A stretch of 64,000 bases of DNA, from assembly GCA_020726505.1 (NCBI GenBank), contig JAHLEZ010000021.1, positions 868,001-932,000 on the forward strand. The letters run 5' to 3'. Positions 22,255 to 34,002 of the stretch are shown here, in pieces. The first letter of the stretch is position 1, and every line of letters starts with the position of its first letter. The notes under the pieces were generated by a model that ran no database searches, had not been told where the DNA came from, and worked only from the letters and a program-made list of their open reading frames with translations. This DNA is from Leptodontidium sp. MPI-SDFR-AT-0119. Its lineage: Eukaryota > Ascomycota > Leotiomycetes > Helotiales > Leptodontidiaceae. Made by a program: the position numbers and the translations under genes.

Positions 22255-22970
22255 CATTGAATCAATGGAGTGTTTTGACACATGCGCAAGTTCGTTACGT
22301 CCTCTGAATCTGAATGATTTGCAATCGAAAGTTGGGAAATTCGACAACACCAATTTTATTAACTACGTAGACACGGGTCGCTCGCTAAGTGAATACAAAT
22401 GCAAGGCTAGCCAAATTCCCCTCTGGTGAAGCGAAGACTACTCAAGTAGGTAGTTCGTTCTTTTTTTTTAATACCTAGATATATTCATTAATGAGAGCCT
22501 ATTCAAAGTCGCTAAATCGTTTCGGAACATTAACTTCAAGAAAAAGCCGAGCTCTGGTTTAAGTAAGTAAGCATTAGTTTTGATTTGTAAGGCCAATTGT
22601 ATAAGTAGTGAAGCAACTCGCTTTATCGGAGACGAATTTGGCTAGCAACGATGCTCGATCATCAACAAAGATTCTTATTTTGAAGCATAAGTAGACCGCG
22701 ATCATCCAAGCCAGATGGGGAGGCGGTGGAAATCCTTGCTCGTGCATGCTGCGGCTGTGTGGGGGGATCATCGTACTGCACTGCTTCACTCCAGCAGCCA
22801 ATCTCAACATGTCAATTCACCTCCCATCCAGCGATACTTTCAATCCCAGCTCTCTCGTCCATTCAATTTCACATTGCACTTTTCTTTACGGACAGCCGTG
22901 AAATCAAAGACGCCACACATCTCACAATAGACCCCATGAAGGCGGTCCCGACCCCGCAGCCTTACCCCTC
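22255..22970. other. Intergenic, about 0.7 kb, with MITE-like element and kinase leader
   Basis: Besides the inverted-repeat element, the segment just before 22971 holds an upstream ATG at 22936. Its frame overlaps the kinase start out of frame and ends at 23034, so it may limit translation of the kinase. Confidence 0.45.
22403..22645. mobile_element. Short inverted-repeat (MITE-like) element, copy A
   Basis: The left end at about 22406-22432 reads GCTAGCCAAATTC then a CTC-rich stretch ending AAGCGA. The right end at 22618-22645 carries the same sequence inverted, about 28 bp with a few mismatches. The interior is about 190 bp and AT-rich, with a poly-T run at 22461. A block at 22490-22541 recurs at 58006-58047. 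No coding capacity and no obvious target-site duplication were seen. It fits a non-autonomous DNA element. Confidence 0.55.
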
Positions 22971-25900
22971 ATGGCCTACCTCTCGGACTTCGAACACACC
23001 AAACTCGAAGCCCACGTCTTCCCCGGCATGGTAGTCCAGACACACTATATATCCGACTCTACAACGGGCCAGCGACGAGTACCTCAGACGCAGATATGGA
23101 AAGTAGAGCGTCTGCTAGGCAAAGGCGGGTTCGGCGAAGTGCGTCTCGAAGCCTACGCCGAGGAACAAAGGGCTGTGAAGCGGATCTGGGCGGCGGGAAC
23201 TACATTCAAGGTCGAATATGAGAGGGAGCTGAAGGCTTTGCTGGAATTCTCGAAACCGAAGTATAAAAGAGAGTGCGGTGTTTGTGGGGTTTCTAGGGTG
23301 GTTTCAGGATACAGAGAGCGTGTATCTTGCAATGGAGTATGTGCCGAATGGGGATCTGGAGGATAATATGAAGACGCAGGGAGGAAAGGTTGAAGAGGCT
23401 GGCGTCAAGGATATTGCGATGCAGATCTTGGAGGGTCTGAAAATCATGCATTTGGAACGGTTTGTGCATCGGGATTTGAAGCCGAAGGTTTGTCGGCTCG
23501 CATTTTTTCCTTCTAACGAGTTGTTGTGCTAACATCTGTTTAGAATGTTTTGGTTTGTCGAGGACCGCCACATTGGTGGGTGAAACTTGCAGATTTCGGT
23601 CTGAGCAAGCGGCGGACTGAGGACACTGCACTCAGGACGCAGACAGGAACTCAAGCCTACATGGCTCCAGAGATTCTTAATTACATTCCTGGACATTCTG
23701 AATATACGTATGCCGTTGACATATGGGCCCTGGGATGCATTATCTATCGACTGATCAGTGGTGTGGTTCCATTTCCACCTGGGCTATCGCTTACGAATTT
23801 CTGTGGGGATGAGGAGAGGTTTCCGTCTAAGGCTTTGGAGATGATATTGGAGCGGAGTTTGTGAGGAAGCTTATTGTAGCCCATCCCACGAAAAGACTCA
23901 CCGCTGGAGAGGCATTGGATCATGCTTGGATCAAGCCTAGTAAGTGGATCTCGTTTGAAAGGTGGAGATCTATTGACTAACCCGCTCGCTTAGATCCCTT
24001 GACCTCTGATGCTAGTCTTGGGCACCTGATTGTTCCAGAGGGCGCTTCAAACATTGATGTATCGGCTTCTTTCGGGGCATACAATACGGTCACTCATGTT
24101 GGACTTCAATCTTACGGAACGCAAGATTCGACAGTTACAGCCAAGTCACCAAATGCAGCTGCGCAGCCAGTAAACAACTACCACCCGCCGACTGTTGAGG
24201 ATGCATATGAAGTCGACGACAATACAGTTGTGGCGTCTGATCTAAAAGGTGATGTTACTGGAGATGAACAGGACATTCAGCCCGATATAAACACCCAGTC
24301 TAGCAGCCAACAGGGCCCTGGCTGTGGACCTGGAACTAACTCGACCCCGCCTCTTCAGCAAGCAGAAGAAAGAGTTGAAAAGATCTCTGAGAGCCTCAGA
24401 GCTGCTCTTTGTGGCGCCGAAATCAGGGCCGGGGAACTCGAACAAGCCAAAAGAGCACCCGCAAGATCGCCCGTGGAGCATGTGAGAAAAGCAAGGGATA
24501 AGGATCGGAGAAGAGACGCGGAAGCAAAACACAGCCGACGTTATATTATGGAAGACTCATCTTCGGGCGAAGAGCGAAAAGCACAACTCCAATTAGACGC
24601 AGACCGCAACACGCCCGAAAGAGTCTCGTCCAAAAAGAAGGATCCCAGAGACTACGAGAGGGGGAAATTGACGAGAGAAGGACCTCGCCGAAGACAAGTT
24701 TGGGTCGAAGATGAATCATCTGATGATGAACTCAGACGACGCGAGTCGCTTCGTTCTGATACTGCAGCCAGGGCTCGCCTATATCCGGGACATCCTGCAG
24801 AAGCGCCTTTGGACCCAAAATGGGCCGAACACGTAAATTTTGCAGGAGCATATATGCAGGCACAACAGCGAAAGAATTCCCAACGACAGCCTGCCGCCAA
24901 GGGAGAGTCTTCAAACACGCCGTTGAGAAATCCTCCAACAATGCGACGAGCCGAGACCTTCAGTACAAGTCCAGACTACAATAAAGCACCTATGAATGAA
25001 CGATTGTCAGAACACCGTGGATCCGTAGGAAAGTATATGGCTGCTGCGCGCCGGAAAGTCGCACACGAAGAAGAACCCCAAGACACAATGTCGCCAGTAG
25101 CTTCTACAACTCCAGGGAACGTTCGATATGGATATGCACCCGACTTACCACAACATGCCGATGAAGATGGTTATTTAACCCCGTCTTATTTCGCAGCTGC
25201 ACATCGCCGGAACCCCTCACGTCACCCAGGAACGAGAAGGGCTGAGACTTTTAGTCCGCCCCAGGATCCAGCATACTAATATCACATTTCCTAACCTCAA
25301 GACGACGAATATGATTATAGACACTATGTCGTGGATGGCGTCGTCTACCGCCGGTACAGCCGCCGCCCGCAGAATCAGTCGCCTGTATCGATCGGTGTGC
25401 AAAATGATGAGAGCGCTCCCCAGGAAGATTCGCCACCTCCAATTACTCGCAAAGAATACACAACATCTGAGGGTACTAGAAGAGCAGACTTTTACCATGT
25501 AATCAATCCATTCCCGCCAATCAAATCCAGAGACCTGCCACGCAGGTCGAGAAATGCACCTATACGCCCGTCTCCTCCGGCTTCTCGCGCAAATCTCACA
25601 ACATATGAGGGAACGAATAGACCGTACTCAGACTATAGAAGTCCACCTTTACCCATCGATGATGAAGATGCACTCAGACGATCAAGTGCCAGAGCAAGCA
25701 ATAGAAGTCCATCTTTGTCCAGTGTTGATGAAGATGTGCCCAGACGATCAAGTGCTAAAGCAAACAAAGCCACACCAATTGTACCTGGCCTGCCTAAAGT
25801 CAGAACACGCGATGCGGAGCGGCGCTCATCGCCTTCACGCAACGAGAATAAAGACAAGCCAACTCTCTTCAACCCTTTCCAGATACTTTCGAAAGGAAAA

Positions 25901-26311
25901 TCCAAAAAGTCCTCCTCGTCTGACAAAACGGCGCCACGACGAAGAAGAAAATCCACGGAGCGCAACCAGCTTCCCCAAGAGTCCCGACGTCCGCCCAGTA
26001 CATATGAGTCTGTACAAAAAGTAGAACAGAGTTATGATGTGCCTCCTCTCCCGCGAGCCACAACATTCCAAAGCGATGATCGCCCTGCAAGTGAGGTCAG
26101 GTATCGGCCTCCTCCAACAGAGACTATGCCGCAGCTTCCACGGGCCCAGACCTTCCAGCGTGGAGCACCTGTTGCTCCATCACTTGCACATGCCGAAACT
26201 TTCCAATCGAGCGATCGTGCAAAGCAGTCAACTAGCAAGCCAAGAAAGGCGAAGAAACATATTAACCAAACCTTAGACTCAGACTCGAGCTTGGGGGAAC
26301 CAAGATGGTGA
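22971..26311 (+). CDS. Serine/threonine protein kinase with long disordered tail; two apparent frameshifts (possible pseudogene)
   Basis: The kinase domain starts near residue 42: glycine loop GKGGFGEV, ATP lysine in RAVKRI, hinge AMEYVPNGDLE, HRDLKPKN (split by a 56-nt intron at 23488-23543), DFGLS, MAPE, and a final-lobe TKRLTAGEALDHAW. Two breaks are seen. Near 23274 one extra base shifts the frame (…KYKRE to VFVGFLGWF). Between about 23832 and 23852 a net -1 shift separates FPSKAL from GAEFVRKLI. Neither fits a GT-AG intron. An intron at 23940-23993 joins to the tail. A probable 48-nt intron at 25254-25301 (GTCCGC donor) removes in-frame stops and joins the second tail frame. The tail is Ser/Arg/Pro-rich and repeats RAETFS/RAxTFQ motifs on both sides of that intron, which supports one gene. 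Sequencing error, rather than gene death, could explain both shifts. Confidence 0.72.
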
Positions 26312-26428
26312 ACATACTCTCCAGTCGAGCCGTGTATATGCGAGAAATCAGATTTATGTGGGAATTAGATAATGATACATTGTCTTCGATTCAAAGGCCA
26401 AGTACAATCTATCGAAAGAAAGTGAATC

Positions 26429-28217
26429 CTATTCTGCAACAGAGTCAGGCGACATCATCTTGATCTTCCACTCAGCCCGTGGCTTGATGTCCAACTGGGT
26501 GGGCATAGGCCTCACAATCACGAACGGAGTATAGTCCATCCAAGGCAGTTCAATCTCCTGCCCAGTTTTCTCATCAACCTTCTTCTGAATGTTACAGCTC
26601 CACAAAATTGTAGCAACGATAGTTATGTGTACGATTTCCGTGTAGTCAAGCCCAAGACATTGTCTTCTTCCCCATCCAAAAGCAGAATGGTTCTTGAGCG
26701 ATGGGTAATGGGTTAGAGGTTCTTTGTACGTTGGGAATGCTGGGTCAAGCCATCTCTCAGGCCTGTAGTTCTCTGGATCAGGGTACAGGGCTTCGTCTCT
26801 TGACATGGCACTGTAATACGTTAGAGGATGACCCAACAGGTCATACGGCATGCGACACATACCATTCGAGCGCAAATACCACAGTCCCCTTGGCTATATG
26901 ATAGCCCTCGTACACATCATCCTCCGTAAGCATGTGTGGAACCCCTGGACCAATTAGCGAGATATTTTCATATTCAGGTCTCGGCAAATGGACGAACCAA
27001 AAGGCACCGGACTTCGCCATCTAAAAACCTCTCGAATCAGAGCCCTCACGATAGGAAGGTTTTGAATATCTTCCGAGGTGGGCATTCTGTCTCCACAAAC
27101 TGCATCCACCTCTTCTTGACCCCTCTTTTGCCATTCGGGATACATGCACATGGCCACAACCCAGCCCTGGATCGGCGAGGATTCCAACACACTTGCAATC
27201 AACGTCATCATACCAACTGCGTAGGCTTTCTCCTCGTCTGCCAGGGATCCGTCTTTCAGCGACTCTTTCGTCCAAGAGAATTCTTCTGTGCTTTCCTTCT
27301 CGTCGGCAATGCGCGCCTTGGTCTGCGCTCGCTGCCCAAGCCAGAAATCACGCTCAAAGGTCACCCTTGCTATCTCCTTGACGCGCCATGGTTGCAAGAA
27401 ATCAGGCACCCACAAGGGAATCTGTTCCAAAAATGGTAGTTTGTTCTGAATTGCTTCCGGAGAAATGACTTCCAGCAATCCGATCGACGTCGAGACAACC
27501 CCTTTCGCGATCTCTGGACTTGTGCGCTCCCACGCGATCGCCGAGGATATACCACCACAACACCTTTCCAGCAGGCTCCCAAAATTCAATGGATCTTTGA
27601 GGAGATTCAGGACGAGGATTTTGGTTTGATCGGTGGCCACTTTGCTCAGACGGGCTTTGGGCATATTGGCAATGATTTTTCTGGTGAAAGCCTTGATGCG
27701 CTTGTGGTCCGCTATGATCATATGAGTTCAGTTGATATTCATCGCAAAACATATCATTGCAAATATTGGAAACATACGGCAGCTTGTCATTAGAGGCAGA
27801 TAATGTCCATCGGTCGCACAATCGCCCCAGATGGCAGAAAAGTGTACTCTCCCAGAATATTTCGCAGCGCGTTTTACCAGCAAGTCTTCCACAATCTTGG
27901 GATCTGAAACTAGAACACAGGTATCTGGACCGAGTTTTACTTGACATATCGGTCCATATTGCTTGGTCCAGGCGTAGAATTGAAGCCAGGAATGCTTTGC
28001 TGGGAGGTCCGGAACTGAGCCGAGAAGTGGGATTCCTGAAAGGTTGTCAACTTGGGTATACCACTACCGAATCGAGAGGAAACATACCTTTAGGCCCAGG
28101 AAGTTTCTTGGTTCCAGGAGGCAGCTTGGGCTTCTGAAAGAAGAGTAAGTATATCACAAGAACTACTACTGCAGCAAGGCCCAAGATTGATGGGCTGAAC
28201 GAAAGTAGGAAAGCCAT
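26429..28217 (-). CDS. Cytochrome P450 monooxygenase (O-methylsterigmatocystin-oxidoreductase-like)
   Basis: Five exons on the minus strand, 28217-28088, 28035-27778, 27711-26998, 26944-26863 and 26810-26429, give 521 residues with matching phases. An N-terminal ER anchor (residues ~8-28, ILGLAAVVVLVIYLLFF) is followed by the proline hinge LPPGTKKLPGPKG. ExxR is in REVFRWR, the PERF-type motif is PENYRPERWL, and the haem loop is FGWGRRQCLG (Cys near 446). The I-helix lacks the usual AGxET and reads LIASVLESS; some fungal families of this type also deviate there. ATG 28217 was preferred over 28235 because it starts directly before the anchor. It should be a haem-thiolate oxygenase using CPR electrons at the ER. 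No biosynthetic backbone gene is adjacent, so its substrate is unknown. Confidence 0.92.
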
Positions 28218-30582
28218 TCTCTCGAAAACCGTCACACACCGTTATCGAAACGAGGGAGGGATAACGAAAGTATTTAAGATGAAAAGATGATCCGAATCTC
28301 CCGACATTGCTCGTCAGACACGAAGATCTTCTACCTTAAGTAGACGCTGTCGCTGTCTCAAAATGGCAAGACTAGACTGCTCTCAGTACGGACTTCAAGC
28401 ATCGGATCCCCAATACTGTGTACATTGTCTCACCTCACACATATCCTATCGGACTGGGAATACGGGATTCCCGTACCATGGGCTGCAACATGTGCAAATC
28501 CTAGCCTAAAGCGTAACCTGGTCACGCATCCTTTATCAGCGCGCCAGGACACCCCTAGCGCCTATCCTTCGATTCCCGCATGTGACGGCGCTTCTTCATC
28601 TATCAAGCCCTGTAGATGCTTATTTTTCGATGAAAAACAATATACAATCACTTTAAACCTATCGGGCTGGGAATGTTGGACTCACGTACCATGGTTGGGC
28701 ATAGGTGCAGTGATTAACCGGAGCACTGATCGCACATCCTGTACCCGAGCGCCTCAAAACACATATGCTTAAATTCTCCGACCCACCCGATTTAATGTAA
28801 CCTACGATCTGATACTGTAAACGAGCTGACTGCTTTCTGCCGGGTGGTAGGGTGCCGTGCGCATGCTTCAGGATTTGCACATTAGACACACCCTGTCTTA
28901 GATGAAGTCCGGGTCTCGAACAGCGTCGATGTAAGTGTCCGGTCCCTGACACAAAGCCAATAGAACCACTCCTTTGCGGCTCGCTTGTGGGAGTCATATC
29001 CCTGTAACGGCTCTTGGGCACGATAATGACGGCTTAGCCAATGGCATTAGCATGTCATCAAGAAAAAGCGCTTCCAATCATTGTAAGTAGCTTCGGTCTT
29101 CGGATAAGGCAGACTTTTCATTTGTTGCTCGGGATCTTCCGGTGAGGTAGGAACTCTGACAAACATTGGTGCTGGAAACGGCCCCACGCAGAAGAAGCCC
29201 AAACTTGCTCAGGCCATCAGCGACATGACACAAAGGCCGAGTACGCAGCTATATGTTACCATATGCGTTTCTGAAACATAATTACGGCACCTGGAGTATT
29301 AGGCTAGTAATGATAGCGGACAAAGCGATATGTCTTTGTTTTGTCTGCTCTCGCTTATTTTACCGGCCAGGGGTCCGTTTCAAACGGCTTTGCAATCTCT
29401 CCCCATGAAGATATTTAGCCTCAAGCATTCAGCTCACCACCATAATTACACTTAATATGATCAAAAACAGAAATAGAATCCTATCTCACTCTGTCCGCCA
29501 TAGAAGACCCTCAGTACAAGCATGCATTCCCTGCACGCACCCTGGTCGATATCCATCACGACTCGTCAGATGTGCGATCGGGACTCGGCGCCTGTGGTTC
29601 TTGGTGCTGTAGCCTACCTTACCCCACATTTACCCTACTATCAAATGCTCGCGACATGCCTAAATGAACAACACATGTGCGTCCTAAATATAGCGTGCGC
29701 ATGGTCTAACATATAAGTAAACAAATAAACCCTATTTATCATTGCATCCAACACTTTCTTTGAAGCTCCATATGTCTTCCGCTTTCAGCTGTCTTACTCG
29801 CAGGATGACAATCTCATGGATTTTCGAAAGCCTTGGCCAATCATGTACACTGAGTGAGCATCGTGCAGACCAATCGGTACATGACAAGTGAGACAAAAGC
29901 GGCAGTTCCCATTCAAGTGACGCAAGGAGCTAATTATGTTGTCTTTTGATCTTGAACTCAGACTGGTTGAGATATCGGTCTCAAGAAGAATCAGATTGGA
30001 TGCGAGGGTAGAATGGAGGGGAGCTGAAGGTTGATATTAAAAATTAAACGGCACCCGGCTCGCCCGAATGTCTCGAGAGAAAACGAGCCGTTCTGATGGG
30101 ACGGGGAGGAAAGATGGCGTTTGGGGAAGGTCCGGTCTTACAATAAATGAGCTTTCCTGGCACGAATGCTGAGTGATATTGAGCTGGAAGTGATGCAGTA
30201 GCTAGCTTAGGCATATCTTGGGTCTCGGCACAGACAGCAGGAGAAAAAACGATTGGTCGGCATGGCTGACGCGGAAAGTGCAACGTGGATGTTTTGAGGA
30301 AAGAAAAAAAATAAGGGTATCTAATTGTCAGCCCTACGCTAGATACCTAGCCAGATTTGTCGAAACGAAAATTCTGAATCTAGTTCCGTTCCCTCGGTGA
30401 GGAGGAAAATCCTCTAGCCTCGTCTTTCTTTGAATCCTTGTAAAGAACCACCCGCCCTCGACGCTCATTCATGGAAATGAACCGAAATTGCAAGGCAATA
30501 ACACGTTCGTTATTAATTTACCACTTCCTGGACCGTCCACACACCGTTGGATCTTCCCAATTTCCCAGATCCTCGGAAAAGT
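28218..30582. other. Intergenic, about 2.4 kb
   Basis: No gene could be supported; all open frames are short. A diverged direct duplication occurs near the P450 side (28443-28770). The stretch from about 29400 to 30400 shows no structure that I can name. Confidence 0.5.
28443..28770. repeat. Diverged direct repeat, two ~110-130 bp units about 214 bp apart
   Basis: Units begin at about 28447 and 28661 with CCTATCGG(A/G)CTGGGAAT, then share CGTACCATGG. Further matches follow (GCA(T/C)GTGCA-like, CGCA(T/C)CATCCT-like and a GCGCC end). They are aligned by eye with several substitutions and a small gap. The repeat is old and non-coding, of unknown origin. Confidence 0.5.
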
Positions 30583-33025
30583 CTATGCGTCAAGAACATC
30601 ATCATCGCTCTGGGCCTTCTCGATAATTGGCGGTGGCTTGGGGATTTTCTGTCGGAGAATGGAACTCTTGATGAAGTAAGGTAGCTGAACTTTCATTTCG
30701 TAGCCGAGGAAGGTTTTTGTTGGGACTGAGAAGACCTCTGTAAAGCAAGCGTCAGCATGATCCGTTCGCGGAAGTTCGCGGAAGTCTTGTTGAAGGGGAT
30801 CTAGTGGGAGGAGGGAATAACTTACGGTCCAATTCTTCCAAGGTGAGCTGTTTCGTCTCTCTCACGAAACAGAAAATCATACCCCATGCTATGAGATTGA
30901 GTCCTGCATAGAAACCGACTACGATTGAGGTTAGGATGGACTTTCCACGGACTTGAAGGGTTTCACTCACATGCACCAGGTGGGGTCATAACGTGGTTCA
31001 TGCGGGGGAAGGTCAAACTGAGAATGCCAGCTACGATAAAAATTAGCATCTTGCCTTTGACGACTAAATTATAGTTCTTACCGAAGGTGTTGTTGATGCA
31101 CACAGCCCAGGCCATCCCTTGTTCACGTTGAATAGTTGGGAAGACTTCGGCGGAGTACTGGAATGCAACTGGTCCTTCTCCCATCGCTTTGATTGGGTTA
31201 GTCATGCCCGATTTTGATTGAAGTGAGTCTGAAATTAGAACTTACAGTATGCAATAGTGAAGAGATAAACGAATCTGAAAATAATCAGCATGGGTTCAAA
31301 CTGCGATCCGGGACAGACTTACAGAACGACTGGACCAATTCTTGCGGCACGACTGACATCTCGCGTCTCGTTGTTGATGAGGGACAAACCAGCGGCTAAT
31401 AGGAAAATAGCCATGATAGGGAACGTCTGTATCAGGTATCAGCTATGTCCTCTTTCGGTGCCAGGGAGGAACTTACAATCAAACAAAGCTTTCTTCGGCC
31501 CTTGGTGTCGATCAAGAACAAGGTGGGGATGGTGAAAACGACTTGAACTGCTCCATAGCCAAGAGAAGCGTACAAAGCTTCGGTGTCACTGTAGCCTGCA
31601 TTTTTGAAGATAGTTGAGCTGTAGAAAGAGATGACTAGAAATTGTTAGCGTCGATCTTTGAGATAGGACCGTATCCTACTTACTGTTGATCCCACACATC
31701 TGTTGAGCAAGCATGACCGTCGATGCTCCGTAATTTGCTCGTCTGATTCTGGGGATGCGGAAGCAATCCGCCATACGGGCGAAGTATCCAAGTCCACCAG
31801 CAACCTTCATTTCTTCCAGGTAGATGATATAGGAGTAATAGAAGTCCCTGGCACCGATGATGGGGTGAGCACGCAGCTTTGACATGGATTCAAAGCCTTT
31901 TGCGATCTTGCCGTGCTTCATAAGCCATCTAGGGGATTCCGGGCAGAAGAAGATTCCGACTGCAAGAATGAAGGAAGGAATGAAAGCAGAGCCAAGTTGT
32001 AGACGCCAAGCGATTCGGCCGGTATCTTTGACAATAACGTTGGCTGCGAAACCCAAGAAGATACCTGAAAGTATGATTAGCACGCAAATATGAGGATAGA
32101 ATCAGGTTACCCACCAGCGACTACCCAAAGTTGCCAGAACATAACCAAGGCTCCACGGATTCTGGCAGGGGCCATTTCGGCAGAGTAGATAGGGACAGTT
32201 GCATTCTTGGCACCAATTCCAATACCCATTATAAAACGTGCTGCAAACAATCCTTGCCATGATTTCGCAAATGCAGAACCAATAGGAGTAGCAGTGAGAC
32301 AAAGAGCGGTGAGGAAAATCTCTCCTCGTCGTCCGAGGTAATGATTGAGAGGATCGACAATGAAGGCGCCGCTACAACATTATCAATACGCGAAGAGGAC
32401 ACCTGAAGTGAGAGTTCCACTTACATGAGACCAGCCGTCAAGAAAATGATGGCGTTGACAATTCCCACGATCCATTCATCGCGACCTGTACCATTGATTC
32501 CAAATTCTTCAGGGAATGACAAATTGGCTCCGTTGGAACCCGTTTGATCCCATCCTTGAGTTGCAGCTCCGACGGCGCACAACGAGATCGAGTACCACAG
32601 CATCTTCGATCCATGCCACTTGTGATCTCTCTCGTAAATCAGCGCCGCGCGCTCGTCGTCCTTGAGCTCGTGGACCATCTCGAATCTCTGACCTTCGCGT
32701 GCAACGAGAGCGGCACGGCCGAAAAGGTCGCTGTGTTCTGACATGCCATGCTCCTGGGCGAAAGCTTGGGCATTGGCATAAGTCTCCTCTAGAGAAAAGC
32801 GCTGCCAGAGTGGAGGGTCAGTAAATGTGGACTCAATGGGCGGTCGATATTGGCATTGCTTGCAAAGCTTACCTTCAACGGGTTCTCAACGATGTTGAGT
32901 GCGACTGAACCACGACGTCCAGTCCCATCGGAAGCATTTGGCTGGGTATAGGCGGCCTTCTCCCCCTCGAGATGAGAGGTGTTGACAACATCCCCAGCCT
33001 CTGTGGAAGAGGCCTTTTCAGACAT
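30583..33025 (-). CDS. MFS sugar porter (sugar transporter family)
   Basis: Eleven exons can be placed with consistent phases: 33025-32873, 32801-32425, 32371-32115, 32064-31684, 31634-31477, 31426-31323, 31274-31246, 31186-31082, 31030-30971, 30918-30826 and 30737-30583. They give 623 residues. Sugar-porter signatures are [12 protein letters not shown] (loop 2-3 GRR), [12 protein letters not shown] after helix 6, [11 protein letters not shown] in loop 8-9, and the end [19 protein letters not shown]. The long N-terminal cytosolic part ([13 protein letters not shown], then [20 protein letters not shown]) is typical of a fungal sub-clade of the sugar porter family. It should be a 12-helix plasma-membrane proton symporter for a sugar or polyol; the substrate is not predictable here. 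Exon 7 is only 29 nt, and a naive gene finder could miss it. Confidence 0.92.
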
Positions 33026-34002
33026 GGTGTATCCAACGACTGTTGTTGCTGCAGCTGCGATATAGCGCTTGAGGGTAAAAAAGATACAACTCCACCAGAT
33101 TTGTGTCCAAGACTTGGAGAATGACAGGAAGCAATTCTTACAAGAGGGACGAGACGCCAAACATATAGTCGAGAGGAATTGGGGAGGAAAAGAGGAGACA
33201 CAAGAGAAATAAGAATCTAGTGCTCACACTTCGCTCTGGATAGTCGGAGCTGGTCTTGCAGTTCATCTCCATCTCGGGATTCCTTCACGTCATTCAACAT
33301 TGCATGAGGGATGTAACCTTGTCTCGTGTGAGGCCAAGAAACGCCAGGAGAACACCCCGCGGCCCCCATGCAGTAGTGGAGCATCCAGTTGGTCAATGCA
33401 GAAAAGATCAACAGATCGGCGCCTCGCTAACGACGCCAACCCCAGCCCATCGAAACACTGCGATGGCGGCCAAGGATCTCAGAGCGCGGATTGTATACCG
33501 AAACAAACATGATTGCCAGCGAAACTATGGTTGAGATCCATAAAACTGATGAAAAAACAGGAAAGGTGATCAACAAGGGGTTGCGCATGGTGTGTTGGAC
33601 GGGAATATCACTGAGTATTTTGACAACTGACAGCTGGTTGATGCTTGCAGAGACGATTTTAGTGCCAAGATGAAACATGAATAAAATAAGATGAACTTTT
33701 CCACTCCCAGGCACAATTCTACAAATTTGTAGCTGTGAAACATACTTTCAATGGCAGAATATTGTAAAGGAAACGCTGTAAAAAGTTGGTACAAACAAGT
33801 TAGAATGACGATAGAGGACAAGAGCGAGCAGCATGCCGAGACCTGCATTCAGCGCCGCCAAATCCCGGCGTGCCACCCGTCTGACCAGCGGCCCACTTAC
33901 TCAACAACCGCAAACTCTGAAATCGTTCCTAGCAACCAATCATCTCGTGGAGGCTCCAGACAAAATTCTCCAGACCTAATTTCCGGTCCGATAGCGAGCA
34001 CA

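Noticed and set aside
23258..23297. Intron to explain the first kinase frameshift (GT at 23261 to AG at 23296)
   Set aside because: It is 36 nt, too short, and divisible by three, so it cannot correct the frame.
28900..28960. Possible tRNA B-box in reverse orientation (GGTCTCGAAC)
   Set aside because: No D-arm or acceptor stem at a suitable distance.
26429..33025. Secondary-metabolite cluster around the P450 and transporter
   Set aside because: There is no backbone synthase or regulator nearby; the transporter is a sugar porter and 2.4 kb of gene-free DNA separates the two.
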